A stretch of DNA of 64,000 bases from Saccharopolyspora kobensis (GCF_900108315.1 NZ_FNVB01000002.1:1202562-1266561); one strand, 5' to 3'; shown: positions 17,646 through 26,508, counted from the stretch's first letter. Program-made: numbers and translations. Notes: generated from the sequence alone by a model not told the origin.

Positions 17646-19181
17646 TCAGCGGACCGGGGCACCCGGGCCGAGCGGGATTCCCAAGGCCCACCAGGCGAAG
17701 AACAGCAACGTCCAGACCAGCAGCATCGTCAGCGCGAGCGGGATGGTCATCGCCGCGAGCGTGCCGATGCCCGCGTCGCGCCGGTACCGCTGGATGAAAC
17801 CGAGCGCCATCACGAAGTACGGGCTCATCGGCGTGATCACGTTGGTGCAGGAGTCCGCGATGCGGTACAGCGCCTGGGTGGTCTCCGGCGGGATGTCCAG
17901 CAGCATCAGCATCGGCACGAACACCGGAGCCACCAGCGCCCACTGGGCCGACCCGCTGGTGACCACCAGGTTGATCAGGCTGACCAGCACGAGGATGCCG
18001 AGGAAGATCAGCAGGCTGTGCGCCCCGAGGGACTTCAGCAGCGCCGCGCCGTGGATGGCGGTGACCTCGCCGATCCTGGTCCACTTGAAGAAGGCGAGGA
18101 ACTGCGAGACGGCGAAGAACAGCACCAGGATCGGGGCGATGTCGCGCAGCCCCTGCGTCATCAGGTCGGGCAGGTCGCGGCTGCGCCGGATCGCGCCGAC
18201 GGCGATGCCGTAGGCCGCGCCGGCGATCGTGAACAGCAGCGCCAGCACGATCGCGATCCCCGACAGCAGCGGCGAATCCAGCAACGACCCGTCCTCGCCG
18301 CGCAGCGGCGATCCGCCCGGGATGGTCACCAGGACCAGCACCGCGAGGTAGCCGAGCGCGGCGATTCCGGCGTTGCGCAGGCCGCGCCGCTGGTCCGGGG
18401 TGAGTTCCAGGGCCGACTCGTCCAGCTCGACCTCGTCGTCGGCACCGGCCTCCACCCGCTTGGCCAGGAATCCTTCGACGACCAGCGTGATCACCGCGGA
18501 GAGCACCACCGAGGAGACGGCGGAGAAGAAGTAGTTGGCCACCGGGCTGACCACGTATGCCGGGTCGAGAGTTCCGGCCGCGGCGGTGTTCAGCCCGGAG
18601 AGGATCACGTCGGTCGGGGTGATCAGCGGGCTGGCGTCGGTTCCCGCGGAGATCGCCACCAGAGCGACCACGATGCCCAGCACCGGGCTGCGGCCGACCG
18701 CCCGGAACACGATCGCCCCGAGCGGGATCAGCACGATGTAGGCGGCGTCGGAGGCGACGTGCGCGATCATCCCGGTGAACGCCAGCGCGAAGGTGACCCA
18801 GCGGCGGGGCACGCGGATCACCGCCGCGCGCAGCATCGTGGTCAGCAGCCCGGCCTTGTCGGCCACCGCGACACCGATCATGGTGACCAGCGCGGTGCCC
18901 AGCGGCGGGAAGGTCACGAAGTTCTCCACCACGCCGGAGACCGCGGTGCGGATGCCGTCGGCGGAGATGAGGTCGCGGACCGCGACGGTGCCGCCGTCGG
19001 ACGGGTTGATCGCGGTCGCGCCGAGCGCGTGCAGTCCCCAGCTGAGCACCGCGAGGACCGCGCTGAGGATGCCGAACAGCCAGAACGGGTGCGGCAGCAC
19101 GTTGCCCGCGCGTTCGATCCCGGCCAGCACCCGGATCAGCGCGCGGGTGGACCGCGGTGGTGTCTGCGCAGCGCCACGCAA
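17646..19181 (-). CDS. AbgT-family transporter (p-aminobenzoyl-glutamate type)
   Basis: Membrane carrier of 511 residues with roughly 11-12 hydrophobic segments. The segments NVLPHPFWLFGILS, the hairpin SAGTDASPLITPTDVI, and TSGSAQWALVAPVFVPML with ADSCTNVITPMSPYF are characteristic of AbgT, whose members import p-aminobenzoyl-glutamate or export sulfonamides. The TTG at 19181 is preferred to an in-frame start 26 codons upstream because AGGAGGT lies 7 bases before it. A good promoter lies at 19240-19269. It heads an operon with the amidohydrolase and is divergent from a double Lrp-type regulator. Confidence 0.92.
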   Translation of the reverse strand: MRGAAQTPPRSTRALIRVLAGIERAGNVLPHPFWLFGILSAVLAVLSWGLHALGATAINPSDGGTVAVRDLISADGIRTAVSGVVENFVTFPPLGTALVTMIGVAVADKAGLLTTMLRAAVIRVPRRWVTFALAFTGMIAHVASDAAYIVLIPLGAIVFRAVGRSPVLGIVVALVAISAGTDASPLITPTDVILSGLNTAAAGTLDPAYVVSPVANYFFSAVSSVVLSAVITLVVEGFLAKRVEAGADDEVELDESALELTPDQRRGLRNAGIAALGYLAVLVLVTIPGGSPLRGEDGSLLDSPLLSGIAIVLALLFTIAGAAYGIAVGAIRRSRDLPDLMTQGLRDIAPILVLFFAVSQFLAFFKWTRIGEVTAIHGAALLKSLGAHSLLIFLGILVLVSLINLVVTSGSAQWALVAPVFVPMLMLLDIPPETTQALYRIADSCTNVITPMSPYFVMALGFIQRYRRDAGIGTLAAMTIPLALTMLLVWTLLFFAWWALGIPLGPGAPVR

Positions 19182-19239
19182 GGTGCGACCTCCTGGGAAC
19201 GGGTGCCGGGACCGCCGGTCCAGCGGCAGGATGCGCGGA

Positions 19240-19269
19240 ACGCTACGGGTGGGCGGCACATTCAGTCAA
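19240..19269 (-). promoter_or_regulatory. Promoter of the AbgT-amidohydrolase operon
   Basis: On the minus strand TTGACT (19269-19264) and TAGCGT (19245-19240) are spaced by 18 bases, a close match to -35 and TANNNT -10 elements. Transcription would start near 19233, about 50 bases before the TTG start of the transporter. Confidence 0.6.
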
Positions 19270-19286
19270 GAATGTTTTGCATATGG

Positions 19287-19300
19287 GATGTTCATTCATC
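19287..19300. promoter_or_regulatory. Operator candidate in the divergent Lrp/AbgT intergenic region
   Basis: GATG (19287-19290) and CATC (19297-19300) flank TTCATT, and a wider pair GAATG (19270-19274)/CATTC (19293-19297) brackets the same AT-rich patch. The patch abuts the -35 of the transporter operon, a natural site for the divergently encoded Lrp-type protein. The arms are short, so this is tentative. Confidence 0.35.
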
Positions 19301-19396
19301 ATGGAGTGGTGATGAGGAAAGTTCGGTCGCCTTGATGGTGGTGCTGGAGTCGGGTGGACGGCGATCGGCGCTGTCCGGCGGCGTGCGGGGGAGCCG

Positions 19397-19410
19397 TACG
19401 ATCTCGGTCA
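19397..19410 (+). promoter_or_regulatory. Candidate leaderless -10 of the Lrp-type gene
   Basis: TACGAT (19397-19402) fits TANNNT and ends 7 bases before the ATG at 19410. There is no convincing -35, so support is moderate. The alternative is a start at 19332/19335 behind GAGGAAAG. Confidence 0.35.
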
Positions 19411-20423
19411 TGCCCGAGTCGCTGGACGCTGCCGATCTGGATCTGGTCGCGGCGCTGCAACGCGCCCCGCGCGCCGGAGTGCGGCTGCTGGCCGACGTGC
19501 TGGAGATGTCCACCAGCACGGTGAGCCGGCGGTTGACCAGGCTGGTCGACGAGCGGCTGCTGAAGGTGATCGGCCAGCTGAACTGGTCGGTGTTCTCCGA
19601 CGCGCACCCGCAGCACGTGTGGATCTCCGCACGACCCGGCACCGCCGGTCAGGTCGCCCGCGACCTCGCGGCGCTCCCGGAAACCCAGTTCGCCGCGATC
19701 ACCTCGGGTCGCTCCGACGTCTACGGCATCCTGCAGCCGGGTGCGCGGGCCGACGGCGCGGACCTGATCACCGAACGCGTCGGCGGGATCCCCGGTGTGG
19801 TGGCGACCCACACCGAGATCGCCCTTCGCTCGTACGCCTCAGCGGCGACCTGGCTGCTCGACCGGCTCACCTCGGAGCAGGAGGCGCGCCTGCGCGCGGA
19901 GAACCCCGCGCCGCGCGACGTTGCCGGAATGCCCGGCCTCGGTCCGGAAGAACGACGCGTGGCGCGCGCCTTGCAGCAGGACGGGCGGGTCAGCGCGGCG
20001 GACATCGCACGACGCCTGGAGCTGAGCCAGTCCACCGCGTACCGGATGATCCAGGCGCTGCTGGAGCGCGGTGCCGTCGTGCCCCGGGTGGAGATCGAAC
20101 CGGCCGTGCTCGGCTTCCCGCTGGAGGCGGTGATCTCGCTGACCACCGAGCTGCGCTCGATCACCGGCATCGCCGCGACGCTCGGCAGGCACCCCTCGGC
20201 GCGCTTCGTGTCCACAGTGGCCGGTACCGCGTCGATGATCTACAACGGCGCGTTCCGCGACGAGGACGAGCTCGCCGACCTGCTGACCGGCGACCTGGCC
20301 GCGATCGAGGGCATCAGGTCGGTGGAGATCGCGGTCATGCTCCGCGTGCTGACCCGCTACTGGCTGCCCCGCGACGGCGTGCTCCTCGCCGGGCGGCCGG
20401 CTCAGGTCTCGGCGCCGACGTAG
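19410..20423 (+). CDS. Tandem Lrp/AsnC-family regulator (two Lrp units in one chain)
   Basis: Transcription regulator of 337 residues, about twice the usual Lrp length. A first AsnC-type helix-turn-helix (about 5-55, LLADVLEMSTSTVSRRLTRL) is followed by a ligand-binding RAM-like region. A second helix-turn-helix starts near 178 (DIARRLELSQSTAYRMIQALLE) with a second RAM-like region. The duplication makes a covalent pseudo-dimer. The gene is divergent from the AbgT-amidohydrolase operon and probably controls it in response to an amino acid or peptide product. An alternative start at 19332/19335 would add 25-26 low-complexity residues. The 3' end overlaps the convergent small gene by 22 bases. 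Confidence 0.88.
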   Translation: MPESLDAADLDLVAALQRAPRAGVRLLADVLEMSTSTVSRRLTRLVDERLLKVIGQLNWSVFSDAHPQHVWISARPGTAGQVARDLAALPETQFAAITSGRSDVYGILQPGARADGADLITERVGGIPGVVATHTEIALRSYASAATWLLDRLTSEQEARLRAENPAPRDVAGMPGLGPEERRVARALQQDGRVSAADIARRLELSQSTAYRMIQALLERGAVVPRVEIEPAVLGFPLEAVISLTTELRSITGIAATLGRHPSARFVSTVAGTASMIYNGAFRDEDELADLLTGDLAAIEGIRSVEIAVMLRVLTRYWLPRDGVLLAGRPAQVSAPT

Positions 20424-20614
20424 TCGAACGTCCAGGTGCCGTCGGGGCCGCGGCGCCCGCGCTCGTAGACCAGCTGCGGCGGCACGGCCTGCGCGTTGCG
20501 GGTGCGCGCGGGCAGCGTGAGCCGCGGGACCGGTTTCCCCGAACCGTCCGCGGGCACGCTGACCTCGTTCCCGTCCTGCGGACCGCCCCGCAGCCGAACC
20601 CTGATGTCTGGCAA
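20402..20614 (-). CDS. Small conserved-type protein of unknown function
   Basis: 70 residues, TTG start with GGAGGGAG 8 bases upstream, which is good support for translation. The sequence opens with IRVRLRGGPQDGNEVSVP and ends with WTFDYVGAET, which suggests a small beta-rich domain. I do not recognise the family and assign no function. It overlaps the end of the Lrp-type gene by 22 bases on the opposite strand. Confidence 0.6.
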   Translation of the reverse strand: MPDIRVRLRGGPQDGNEVSVPADGSGKPVPRLTLPARTRNAQAVPPQLVYERGRRGPDGTWTFDYVGAET

Positions 20615-20711
20615 CGCGCAACTCCCTCCAGAGTGATCGACACCACTACGACCGGTGCACCCGGAACGCGGTTCCCGGTGTCACTTGATCGTGTGGCCCA
20701 CCCGGGAGAGC

Positions 20712-21890
20712 TCAGATCATCTCGGTGATGCCCGGATCGACGCCGAGCAGCGCGCGGCCGAAGATCTCGGCGTTGGACGCCGGGTGGGCGAGCGCGTGCC
20801 GGGCGGCCGTCTGGAGGTCGCGCACGATGGCGTGCAGCGGGTCCCGCTCCGACATCGCGCCTGCTCCGTAGGCGTTCACCAGCACGTCGACGGCTTCCCG
20901 GCACTGCTGCAGCGCGTGGCTGGAGTGCTGGCGCAGCCGGGTGCGCTCCAGCAGGTCGGGGTGCGTGCCGGCGAGTGCGTGCCCGTCGACGGTGGCGGCC
21001 GACCGGTGCATGATCAGCCGCGCCACGTCGATCTTGGTGGCCGCTTCGGCCACCGCCAGCTGGAAACCGGTCGAGTCGAGCTGGTGCGCGTAGCTGGTGA
21101 ACGCGATGCCCTTCCGGCCGGCCTGTGCGAGCACGTGCTCCAGGGCGTGCTCGGCCAGCCCGAGCGCCGGCGCGATCAGGAAGGTGGCCAGCGTGGGCAC
21201 CAGCGCGGTGCGGTAGCGCGGCGAGTCGTTCTCGGTGGTGGGGAACTCACCGCGCGTGGCGGGGCTGCGGTGCATCACCCGGTGGTCCGGGACGAACACG
21301 TCCTCGCCGACGAGCATGTTGCTGCCCGTTCCGCGCATGCCGAGGGTGAACCAGGTGTCCTCGACGCGGAGCTCGCGCATCGGCACCAGGGCGAACGCGG
21401 CGCCGCCGTCCGCGGGCAACGACATGCCGAGCATCGCCCACTCCGAGTGCAGGCAGCCGGACGCCGGTGCCCACCGGCCGCTGACCCGCCAGCCGCCGTC
21501 TACCCGGCGGGCGGCTGCCTTCGGCGTGAGCACCTGGCAGATCTTGGTGTCCGGGTCCGGGCCGAAGACCTCCTGCTGGGCCTTGTCCGGGAACAGCCCG
21601 GTCAGCCAGTCGCCGCAGCCGAGGATCATCACCAGCCAGCCCGCCGAGGCATCGCCCTTGGTGATCTCGGCGGTGGCGTCCACCATCGTGCGCAGGCCGA
21701 GCTCCGTCCCGCCGAAGCGGCGCGGAACCCACGCGCGGAACAGCCCGGCCGCCTCCAGCGCGGCGACCGTCGCATCGGGCAGCCGCCGCAGCCGCTCGCC
21801 CTCGTCGCGATGCGACGCCAGCTGATCGCGCAACGCCGCCGCTCGCGCGACGACCTCCGGCTGCGGCTCCAACGGCGCCTGGGCCTCCAC
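20712..21890 (-). CDS. Acyl-CoA dehydrogenase-fold flavoprotein, likely flavin-dependent monooxygenase group
   Basis: 392 residues with the acyl-CoA dehydrogenase fold: N-terminal helical domain (LPDATVAALEAAGLFRAWVPRRFGG), middle beta domain (WRVSGRWAPASGCLHSEWAMLG) and C-terminal helical bundle. The lack of the usual catalytic glutamate context, and the segments GDASAGWLVMILG and TWFTLGMRGTGSN, resemble the HsaA/HpaB-like group D monooxygenases, which use reduced flavin to hydroxylate aromatics. A true dehydrogenase cannot be excluded. No flavin reductase gene is adjacent. GTG at 21890 follows AGGAG. A 20-bp palindrome lies 16 bases upstream. Confidence 0.8.
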   Translation of the reverse strand: MEAQAPLEPQPEVVARAAALRDQLASHRDEGERLRRLPDATVAALEAAGLFRAWVPRRFGGTELGLRTMVDATAEITKGDASAGWLVMILGCGDWLTGLFPDKAQQEVFGPDPDTKICQVLTPKAAARRVDGGWRVSGRWAPASGCLHSEWAMLGMSLPADGGAAFALVPMRELRVEDTWFTLGMRGTGSNMLVGEDVFVPDHRVMHRSPATRGEFPTTENDSPRYRTALVPTLATFLIAPALGLAEHALEHVLAQAGRKGIAFTSYAHQLDSTGFQLAVAEAATKIDVARLIMHRSAATVDGHALAGTHPDLLERTRLRQHSSHALQQCREAVDVLVNAYGAGAMSERDPLHAIVRDLQTAARHALAHPASNAEIFGRALLGVDPGITEMI

Positions 21891-21905
21891 GTCGACTCCT
21901 CACCC

Positions 21906-21925
21906 GATCACACGTCCTGGTGATC
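21906..21925. promoter_or_regulatory. Palindromic operator candidate upstream of the flavoprotein gene
   Basis: GATCAC (21906-21911) and GTGATC (21920-21925) are perfect inverted arms with an 8-base spacer, 16 bases before the start of the minus-strand flavoprotein gene. The size and symmetry fit TetR- or GntR-type operators. No dedicated regulator gene is adjacent. Confidence 0.4.
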
Positions 21926-21973
21926 CAGTGTGCCTGCACCGCGGTTGGGGAGTGCCACGTGGTCGCTGGGCGG

Positions 21974-22621
21974 TCACGGCTCGTCCGGTGTGACCAGGAC
22001 GTGGAGGGTCCGCGGGCCGTGCACGCCTTCGACGCGGTTGAGCTCGATGTCGCTGGTGGCGGACGGGCCGCTGATGAACGTCATCGGCCGCGCCGGGTCG
22101 AGCCGCCGCAATCCCTCCGGGACGTCGTCGGCCACCTGCGATTCGGCGACCACGCAGATGTGCACGTCCGGCACCAGGGTGACCGCGCGATGGCCCTGCC
22201 CGGGCCCGTGGTCGAGCACGATCGTGCCGGTGGAGGCGATGCCCACCACGGCCGTGGTGATCACCGCGTCGACGCGCTCCAAACCGGCCGTGTCGATGCC
22301 CGTTCCGTCGTCCACGTGCTCGAACTCGCTGGTCAACGCCTCGTACCACGAGTGTGGTACCCCAGCTGGGGCGAGCACCCGCCGGGCCTCCGCGGCGCGC
22401 GCGGCGGCCACGATCGCGGCGGTCAGGCCGCCGGGCGCGACTCGCTCCACAGTGGCCCGGTAGTCGGCGACCCGCTCGCAGAACAGGCCCACGAGATCCT
22501 CCGCCGGCCGCTGCTGCCGGTAGTGCCGCGCGACGTCCTCCCACGACGTCCGCTCGGCGCCCGCGACGGCCGAGCGCACCCGGCCCAGGATCGCCTCACG
22601 TGCTGAAATGCTCGCGCTCAT
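21974..22621 (-). CDS. lutC: Lactate utilization protein C (LUD domain)
   Basis: 215-residue LUD-domain protein (LutC/YkgG family), third member of the LutABC L-lactate oxidation complex. Family features include the N-terminal SAREAILGRVRSAV helix, a central region ending AVVGIASTGTIVLDHGPGQ, and the C-terminal ISGPSATSDIELNRVEGVHGPRTLHVL segment, which is strongly conserved. ATG at 22621 overlaps the lutB stop by 4 bases. It is the last gene of lctP-lutA-lutB-lutC. Confidence 0.93.
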   Translation of the reverse strand: MSASISAREAILGRVRSAVAGAERTSWEDVARHYRQQRPAEDLVGLFCERVADYRATVERVAPGGLTAAIVAAARAAEARRVLAPAGVPHSWYEALTSEFEHVDDGTGIDTAGLERVDAVITTAVVGIASTGTIVLDHGPGQGHRAVTLVPDVHICVVAESQVADDVPEGLRRLDPARPMTFISGPSATSDIELNRVEGVHGPRTLHVLVTPDEP

Positions 22622-24069
22622 CGCGAATCGCCCCCTCGGTTGCGCTCCCACCAGGTCCGGAACGTCTCTTCGGCCGGTGCCGGTGCGTCGCGCGCATCGG
22701 TCCACCGGGACAGCGGCGGGGGCAGCCGGCCGATGGTGCCCTTGCGGCCGATCACCCGCCGGCTCAACGACGCCACCTTCTGCGCGGCGGCCAGCCTCCT
22801 GGAGTCACCGAGCACCCAGGAGGCCATGCTCATCAGCGCGTCCATCGGCTTGCCCCGCCAGCCGCGGTGCTCCTCGACCACCCGGGTCCGCAGGTGCACC
22901 AGCAGATCCGGGATGTTGATCGCCACCGGGCAGACGTCGTAGCAGGCCCCGCACAGCGAGGAGGCGTAGGGCAGCGCCTTGTCCACTTCGGACGTGGTTC
23001 CGCGCAGCTGCGGCGTCAGCACCGCCCCGATCGGCCCGGGGTAGACCGAACCGTAGGCGTGCCCGCCGGTGCGCTCGTAGACCGGGCACACGTTCAGGCA
23101 GGCCGAGCAGCGGATGCAGCGCAGCGCCTGCCTGCCGATCTCGTCGGCGAGGGCGTTCGTGCGGCCGTTGTCCAGCAGCACCACGTGGAAGGACTGCGGC
23201 CCGTCGCCGGGTGTGACGCCGGTCCAGGTCGAGGTGTAGGGGTTCATCCGCTCGCCGGTGCTCGACCGCGGCAGCAGCTGCAGGAAGACCTCCAGGTCCT
23301 GCCAGCGCGGCACCAGCTTCTCGATGCCGACGACGCTGATCAGCGTTTCCGGCAGCGTCAGGCACATCCGGCCGTTGCCCTCCGACTCCACCACGACCAG
23401 CGAGCCGGTCTCGGCGACCGCGAAGTTCGCGCCGGAGACGGCGACCTTGGCGCGCAGGAACTTCTCCCGCAGGTGGCGGCGCGCCGCTTCGGCCAGCCGC
23501 GCGGGTTCGTCGGTGAGGTCGGCGGGCGCGGGCGTGCCGACCTTGCCCATCTCCTGCTGGAAGATCTCGCGGATCTCCGCGCGGTTGCGGTGGATCGCGG
23601 GCACCAGGATGTGGCTGGGCGTGTCGTGCCCGAGCTGGACGATCAGCTCCGCCAGGTCGGTCTCCCAGGCGTCGATCCCGGCGTCCTGCAGCGCCTCGTT
23701 GAGGTCGATCTCCTGGGTGGCCATCGACTTGACCTTGACCACCTCGCGCTCCCCGGTGGCGCGCACCAGGTCCACCACGATGCGGTTGGCCTCCGCGGCA
23801 TCGCGCGCCCAGTGCACGGTGCCGCCGGCGGCGGTGACCGCCTCCTCGAAGCGCTCCAGGTAGGTGTCCAGGTTGGACAGCGTGTGGCTCTTGATCGCCG
23901 CGCCCGCCTCGCGCAGCTGCGCCCAGTCGTCGAGCTCGTCGACCACCTCGGCGCGCTTGTGCCGGATCGTCGAGGTGGCGTTGGCCAGGTTGTGCCGCAG
24001 CTGCGAGTTGGCCAGCTCCTGCTTGGCCGCCTGCGGGAACGCGGGCATGCCCAGGTAGGTGTCGGTCAC
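22618..24069 (-). CDS. lutB: Lactate utilization iron-sulfur protein B
   Basis: 483-residue iron-sulfur subunit of the LutABC lactate oxidation complex. An N-terminal LUD-like domain (about 60-300) is followed by a ferredoxin-like domain with two cysteine clusters: C318, C321, C324, C328 (CIRCSACLNVCP) and C373, C376, C380 (CGACYDVCP). These fit two 4Fe-4S centres. GTG at 24069 is chosen from the 4-base overlap with the lutA stop. The complex passes electrons from L-lactate to the respiratory chain. Confidence 0.94.
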   Translation of the reverse strand: MTDTYLGMPAFPQAAKQELANSQLRHNLANATSTIRHKRAEVVDELDDWAQLREAGAAIKSHTLSNLDTYLERFEEAVTAAGGTVHWARDAAEANRIVVDLVRATGEREVVKVKSMATQEIDLNEALQDAGIDAWETDLAELIVQLGHDTPSHILVPAIHRNRAEIREIFQQEMGKVGTPAPADLTDEPARLAEAARRHLREKFLRAKVAVSGANFAVAETGSLVVVESEGNGRMCLTLPETLISVVGIEKLVPRWQDLEVFLQLLPRSSTGERMNPYTSTWTGVTPGDGPQSFHVVLLDNGRTNALADEIGRQALRCIRCSACLNVCPVYERTGGHAYGSVYPGPIGAVLTPQLRGTTSEVDKALPYASSLCGACYDVCPVAINIPDLLVHLRTRVVEEHRGWRGKPMDALMSMASWVLGDSRRLAAAQKVASLSRRVIGRKGTIGRLPPPLSRWTDARDAPAPAEETFRTWWERNRGGDSR

Positions 24070-24800
24070 CGGTCGGCTCCTTCCGCGCTGGCCAGGATCT
24101 CGGCCAGGTGCATGACCCGGATTCCGGAGCGCTGCCGCGACAGCAGGCCCCCGATGTGCATCAGGCACGAGTTGTCCCCGGCGCAGAGCACTTCGGCGTC
24201 GGTCTCCCGGACGTGCCGCGCCTTGTCGGCGCCCATCGCCACCGACACGTCCGGGTTCTTCAGGGCGAAGGTGCCGCCGAAACCGCAGCACTGCTCGGCG
24301 GCTGGCAGTTCGACGAGTTCCAGCGAGCGCACCGCGCGCAGCAGCCGCAGCGGCCGGTCGCCGACTCGCAGCAGCCGGGCGGAGTGGCAGGTCGGGGGGT
24401 AGGTGACCCGGTGCGGGAAGTACGCGCCGACATCGGTCACGCCGAGCACGTCCACCAGGAACTCCGACAGCTCGTGCACCTGCGGCGCGACCTGCGCGAC
24501 CGCGCGACCGAGCTTGCGGTCACCTTCGGCCACCATCGCGTGCTGGTGGCGCACCGAGGCCACGCACGACCCGGACGGTGCGACCACGGCGTCGTAGTCG
24601 GCGAAGGCCTCCACGAAGGTCCGCACCGAGGACTTGGCCTGCTCGCGGTACCCGGTGTTGGTGTGCATCTGACCGCAGCAGGTCTGCGCCGCGGGGAACT
24701 CCACCTCGCAGCCGAGCCGCTCCAGGACCTGCACGGTCGCCTTCGGCGCCGCCGGGAACATCGTGTCCCCGAGGCAGGTCGCGAACAGCGCCACCCTCAT
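24066..24800 (-). CDS. lutA: Lactate utilization protein A (CCG-domain)
   Basis: 244-residue subunit of the LutABC complex with two CCG (DUF224) repeats, cysteine-rich motifs that bind iron-sulfur or haem cofactors. They are visible as QTCCGQMHTNTGY and AEQCCGFGGTFALKNPD, with associated cysteines in FATCLGD, PSGSCV, PPTCHSARLL and CAGDNSCL. This is normal for LutA/GlpC-type subunits. It begins 25 bases after the lactate permease gene and overlaps lutB by 4 bases. Confidence 0.94.
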   Translation of the reverse strand: MRVALFATCLGDTMFPAAPKATVQVLERLGCEVEFPAAQTCCGQMHTNTGYREQAKSSVRTFVEAFADYDAVVAPSGSCVASVRHQHAMVAEGDRKLGRAVAQVAPQVHELSEFLVDVLGVTDVGAYFPHRVTYPPTCHSARLLRVGDRPLRLLRAVRSLELVELPAAEQCCGFGGTFALKNPDVSVAMGADKARHVRETDAEVLCAGDNSCLMHIGGLLSRQRSGIRVMHLAEILASAEGADR

Positions 24801-24825
24801 GCCACATCACCCCGTTCTGATCCGT

Positions 24826-26451
24826 TCACCGTGGAAGCATCCACGACAAGACTCCTGCCTGCAGGAAGACGAGTGCGCACAGGACCAGCAGCAGCCCGAT
24901 GCTCCACTTGAGAACTTCGCGCAGGATCTTGGCCTCCGCACCGGCCATGCCGACCGCGGTGGCCACGATGGCCAGGTTCTGCGGGCTGACCATCTTCCCC
25001 ATCACCCCGCCGGAGGTGTTGGCCGCGACCAGCAGCGCCGGGTCCACGCCGATGCGCTCGGCGGCGACCTGCTGCAGGCTCGCGAACAGCGCGTTGGCGC
25101 TGGTGTCCGAGCCGGTGACCGCGACGCCGATCCAGCCGAGCACGGGGGAGAAGAACGCGAACGCGGAGCCGATCCCGGCGATGGCGGTGCCGATGGTGGT
25201 GGTCTGCCCGGACTGGTTCATCACGTAGGCCAGCGCCAGGACACTGATGATGGTCAGCCCCGACCAGCGCATCGAGACCACGGTGCGGCCGAGCTCGGTG
25301 AGCGCTTCCAGCAGCTTGATCCGGTAGGCCAGCGCCACTCCGAACCCGCACAGGAGCAGCAGGCTGCCAGGAGTGGACAACCAGCTCAGCGTGAACACCG
25401 CGCTGCTCGCCGGTTCGCCGGAAGCGGTCAGCAGCGAGTCGTGCAGCCCCGGCCACGGGATCTCGACATCGGTGGCGGCCAGCGCATCGCCTGCGGGCTC
25501 CCACAGCTTGACCACCGAGAACACCGCGATCACCAGCAGGTACGGGAACAGGGCGAGGGTGATCCGGGCGGCGCTCAGCCGGGTGGTCTGGCCGGCCTCG
25601 GCGGTTCCGATGAGCCGCGTGCGGGCCTCGTCGCCACCCGCGGGCTGCCAGAACCGCAGCAGCACGACCAGCGCCACCGCGCCGACCAGGGCCGAGACGA
25701 TGTCGGTCAGCGGCACCGAGATGTAGTTGGCGCACACGAACTGCGCGGCCGCGAACGCCGCACCGGTGACCAGCGCGGCGGGCCAGGTCTGCCGCACGCC
25801 GCGCCGCCCGTCCACCACGAGCACCAGCAGGACCGGGACGAGCACCGCCAGCAGCGGGGTCTGCCGCCCGACCACGGCGCCGATGTGCTCGTAGGGGATC
25901 CCGGTGAGCTCGCCCGCGGTGATGATCGGCGTGCTCAGCGCGCCGAAGGCGACCGGAGCGGTGTTGGCCAGCAGCACCGTCACGGCGGCGCGCAGCGGCG
26001 GGAACCCGATGGCGACGAGCATCATGCCGGTGATCGCGACCGGAGCGCCGAACCCGGCGAGGGCTTCGAGCAGGCCGCCGAAGCAGAAGGCGATCACCAC
26101 GGCCTGGATGCGCGGGTCGGGGGAGAGCAGCGCGAAGGTCGCCCGCAGATCCTCGAATCGGCCGCTGCGCACGGTCAGCTGGTAGAGCCAGATCGCGGTG
26201 ATGACGATCCACAGGATCGGCAGCACGCCGAAAGCGGCGCCCTGACCTGCGGAGAGCAGTGCGAGATCGGCCGGCATCCCGTAGGCGGTGACGGCGATCA
26301 GCAGGGCTGCGGCGAGCCCGGCCAGCCCGGCCCAGTGCGCCTTGACGCGCAGGACTCCGAGCAGCACGAACACGACGAGCAGCGGTACGGCGGCGAGCAG
26401 CGCGGACAGTCCGAGGCTGTCCGCGATCGGGGCGATGAGCGGTTGGTACAC
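24826..26451 (-). CDS. lctP: L-lactate permease
   Basis: 541-residue membrane carrier of the LctP family that imports L-lactate (and related hydroxy acids) by proton symport. More than ten hydrophobic segments are present, and motifs such as FGGLLEALAGFGAPVAITG and VAVTGSDTSANALFASLQ followed by AANTSGGVMGKMVSPQNLAI are highly typical. GTG at 26451 follows an AGAGAGG ribosome binding site. It is the first gene of the lactate operon, with a good promoter and an LldR-like operator in front. Confidence 0.94.
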   Translation of the reverse strand: MYQPLIAPIADSLGLSALLAAVPLLVVFVLLGVLRVKAHWAGLAGLAAALLIAVTAYGMPADLALLSAGQGAAFGVLPILWIVITAIWLYQLTVRSGRFEDLRATFALLSPDPRIQAVVIAFCFGGLLEALAGFGAPVAITGMMLVAIGFPPLRAAVTVLLANTAPVAFGALSTPIITAGELTGIPYEHIGAVVGRQTPLLAVLVPVLLVLVVDGRRGVRQTWPAALVTGAAFAAAQFVCANYISVPLTDIVSALVGAVALVVLLRFWQPAGGDEARTRLIGTAEAGQTTRLSAARITLALFPYLLVIAVFSVVKLWEPAGDALAATDVEIPWPGLHDSLLTASGEPASSAVFTLSWLSTPGSLLLLCGFGVALAYRIKLLEALTELGRTVVSMRWSGLTIISVLALAYVMNQSGQTTTIGTAIAGIGSAFAFFSPVLGWIGVAVTGSDTSANALFASLQQVAAERIGVDPALLVAANTSGGVMGKMVSPQNLAIVATAVGMAGAEAKILREVLKWSIGLLLVLCALVFLQAGVLSWMLPR

Positions 26452-26485
26452 GAGGCGACACCTCTCTGTGCCGTTGACCTTTCTA

Positions 26486-26496
26486 TGGTCAGACCA
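26486..26496. promoter_or_regulatory. LldR/FadR-type operator
   Basis: TGGTCAGACCA matches TNGTNNNACNA, the motif described for the lactate regulator LldR, at every fixed position and is almost perfectly palindromic. It lies just downstream of the predicted lctP start of transcription, so binding would block the lactate operon. A near match, TGGCGGTACCA (26502-26512), lies 16 bases away over the -10 region. Confidence 0.65.
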
Positions 26497-26508
26497 AGAG
26501 CTGGCGGT

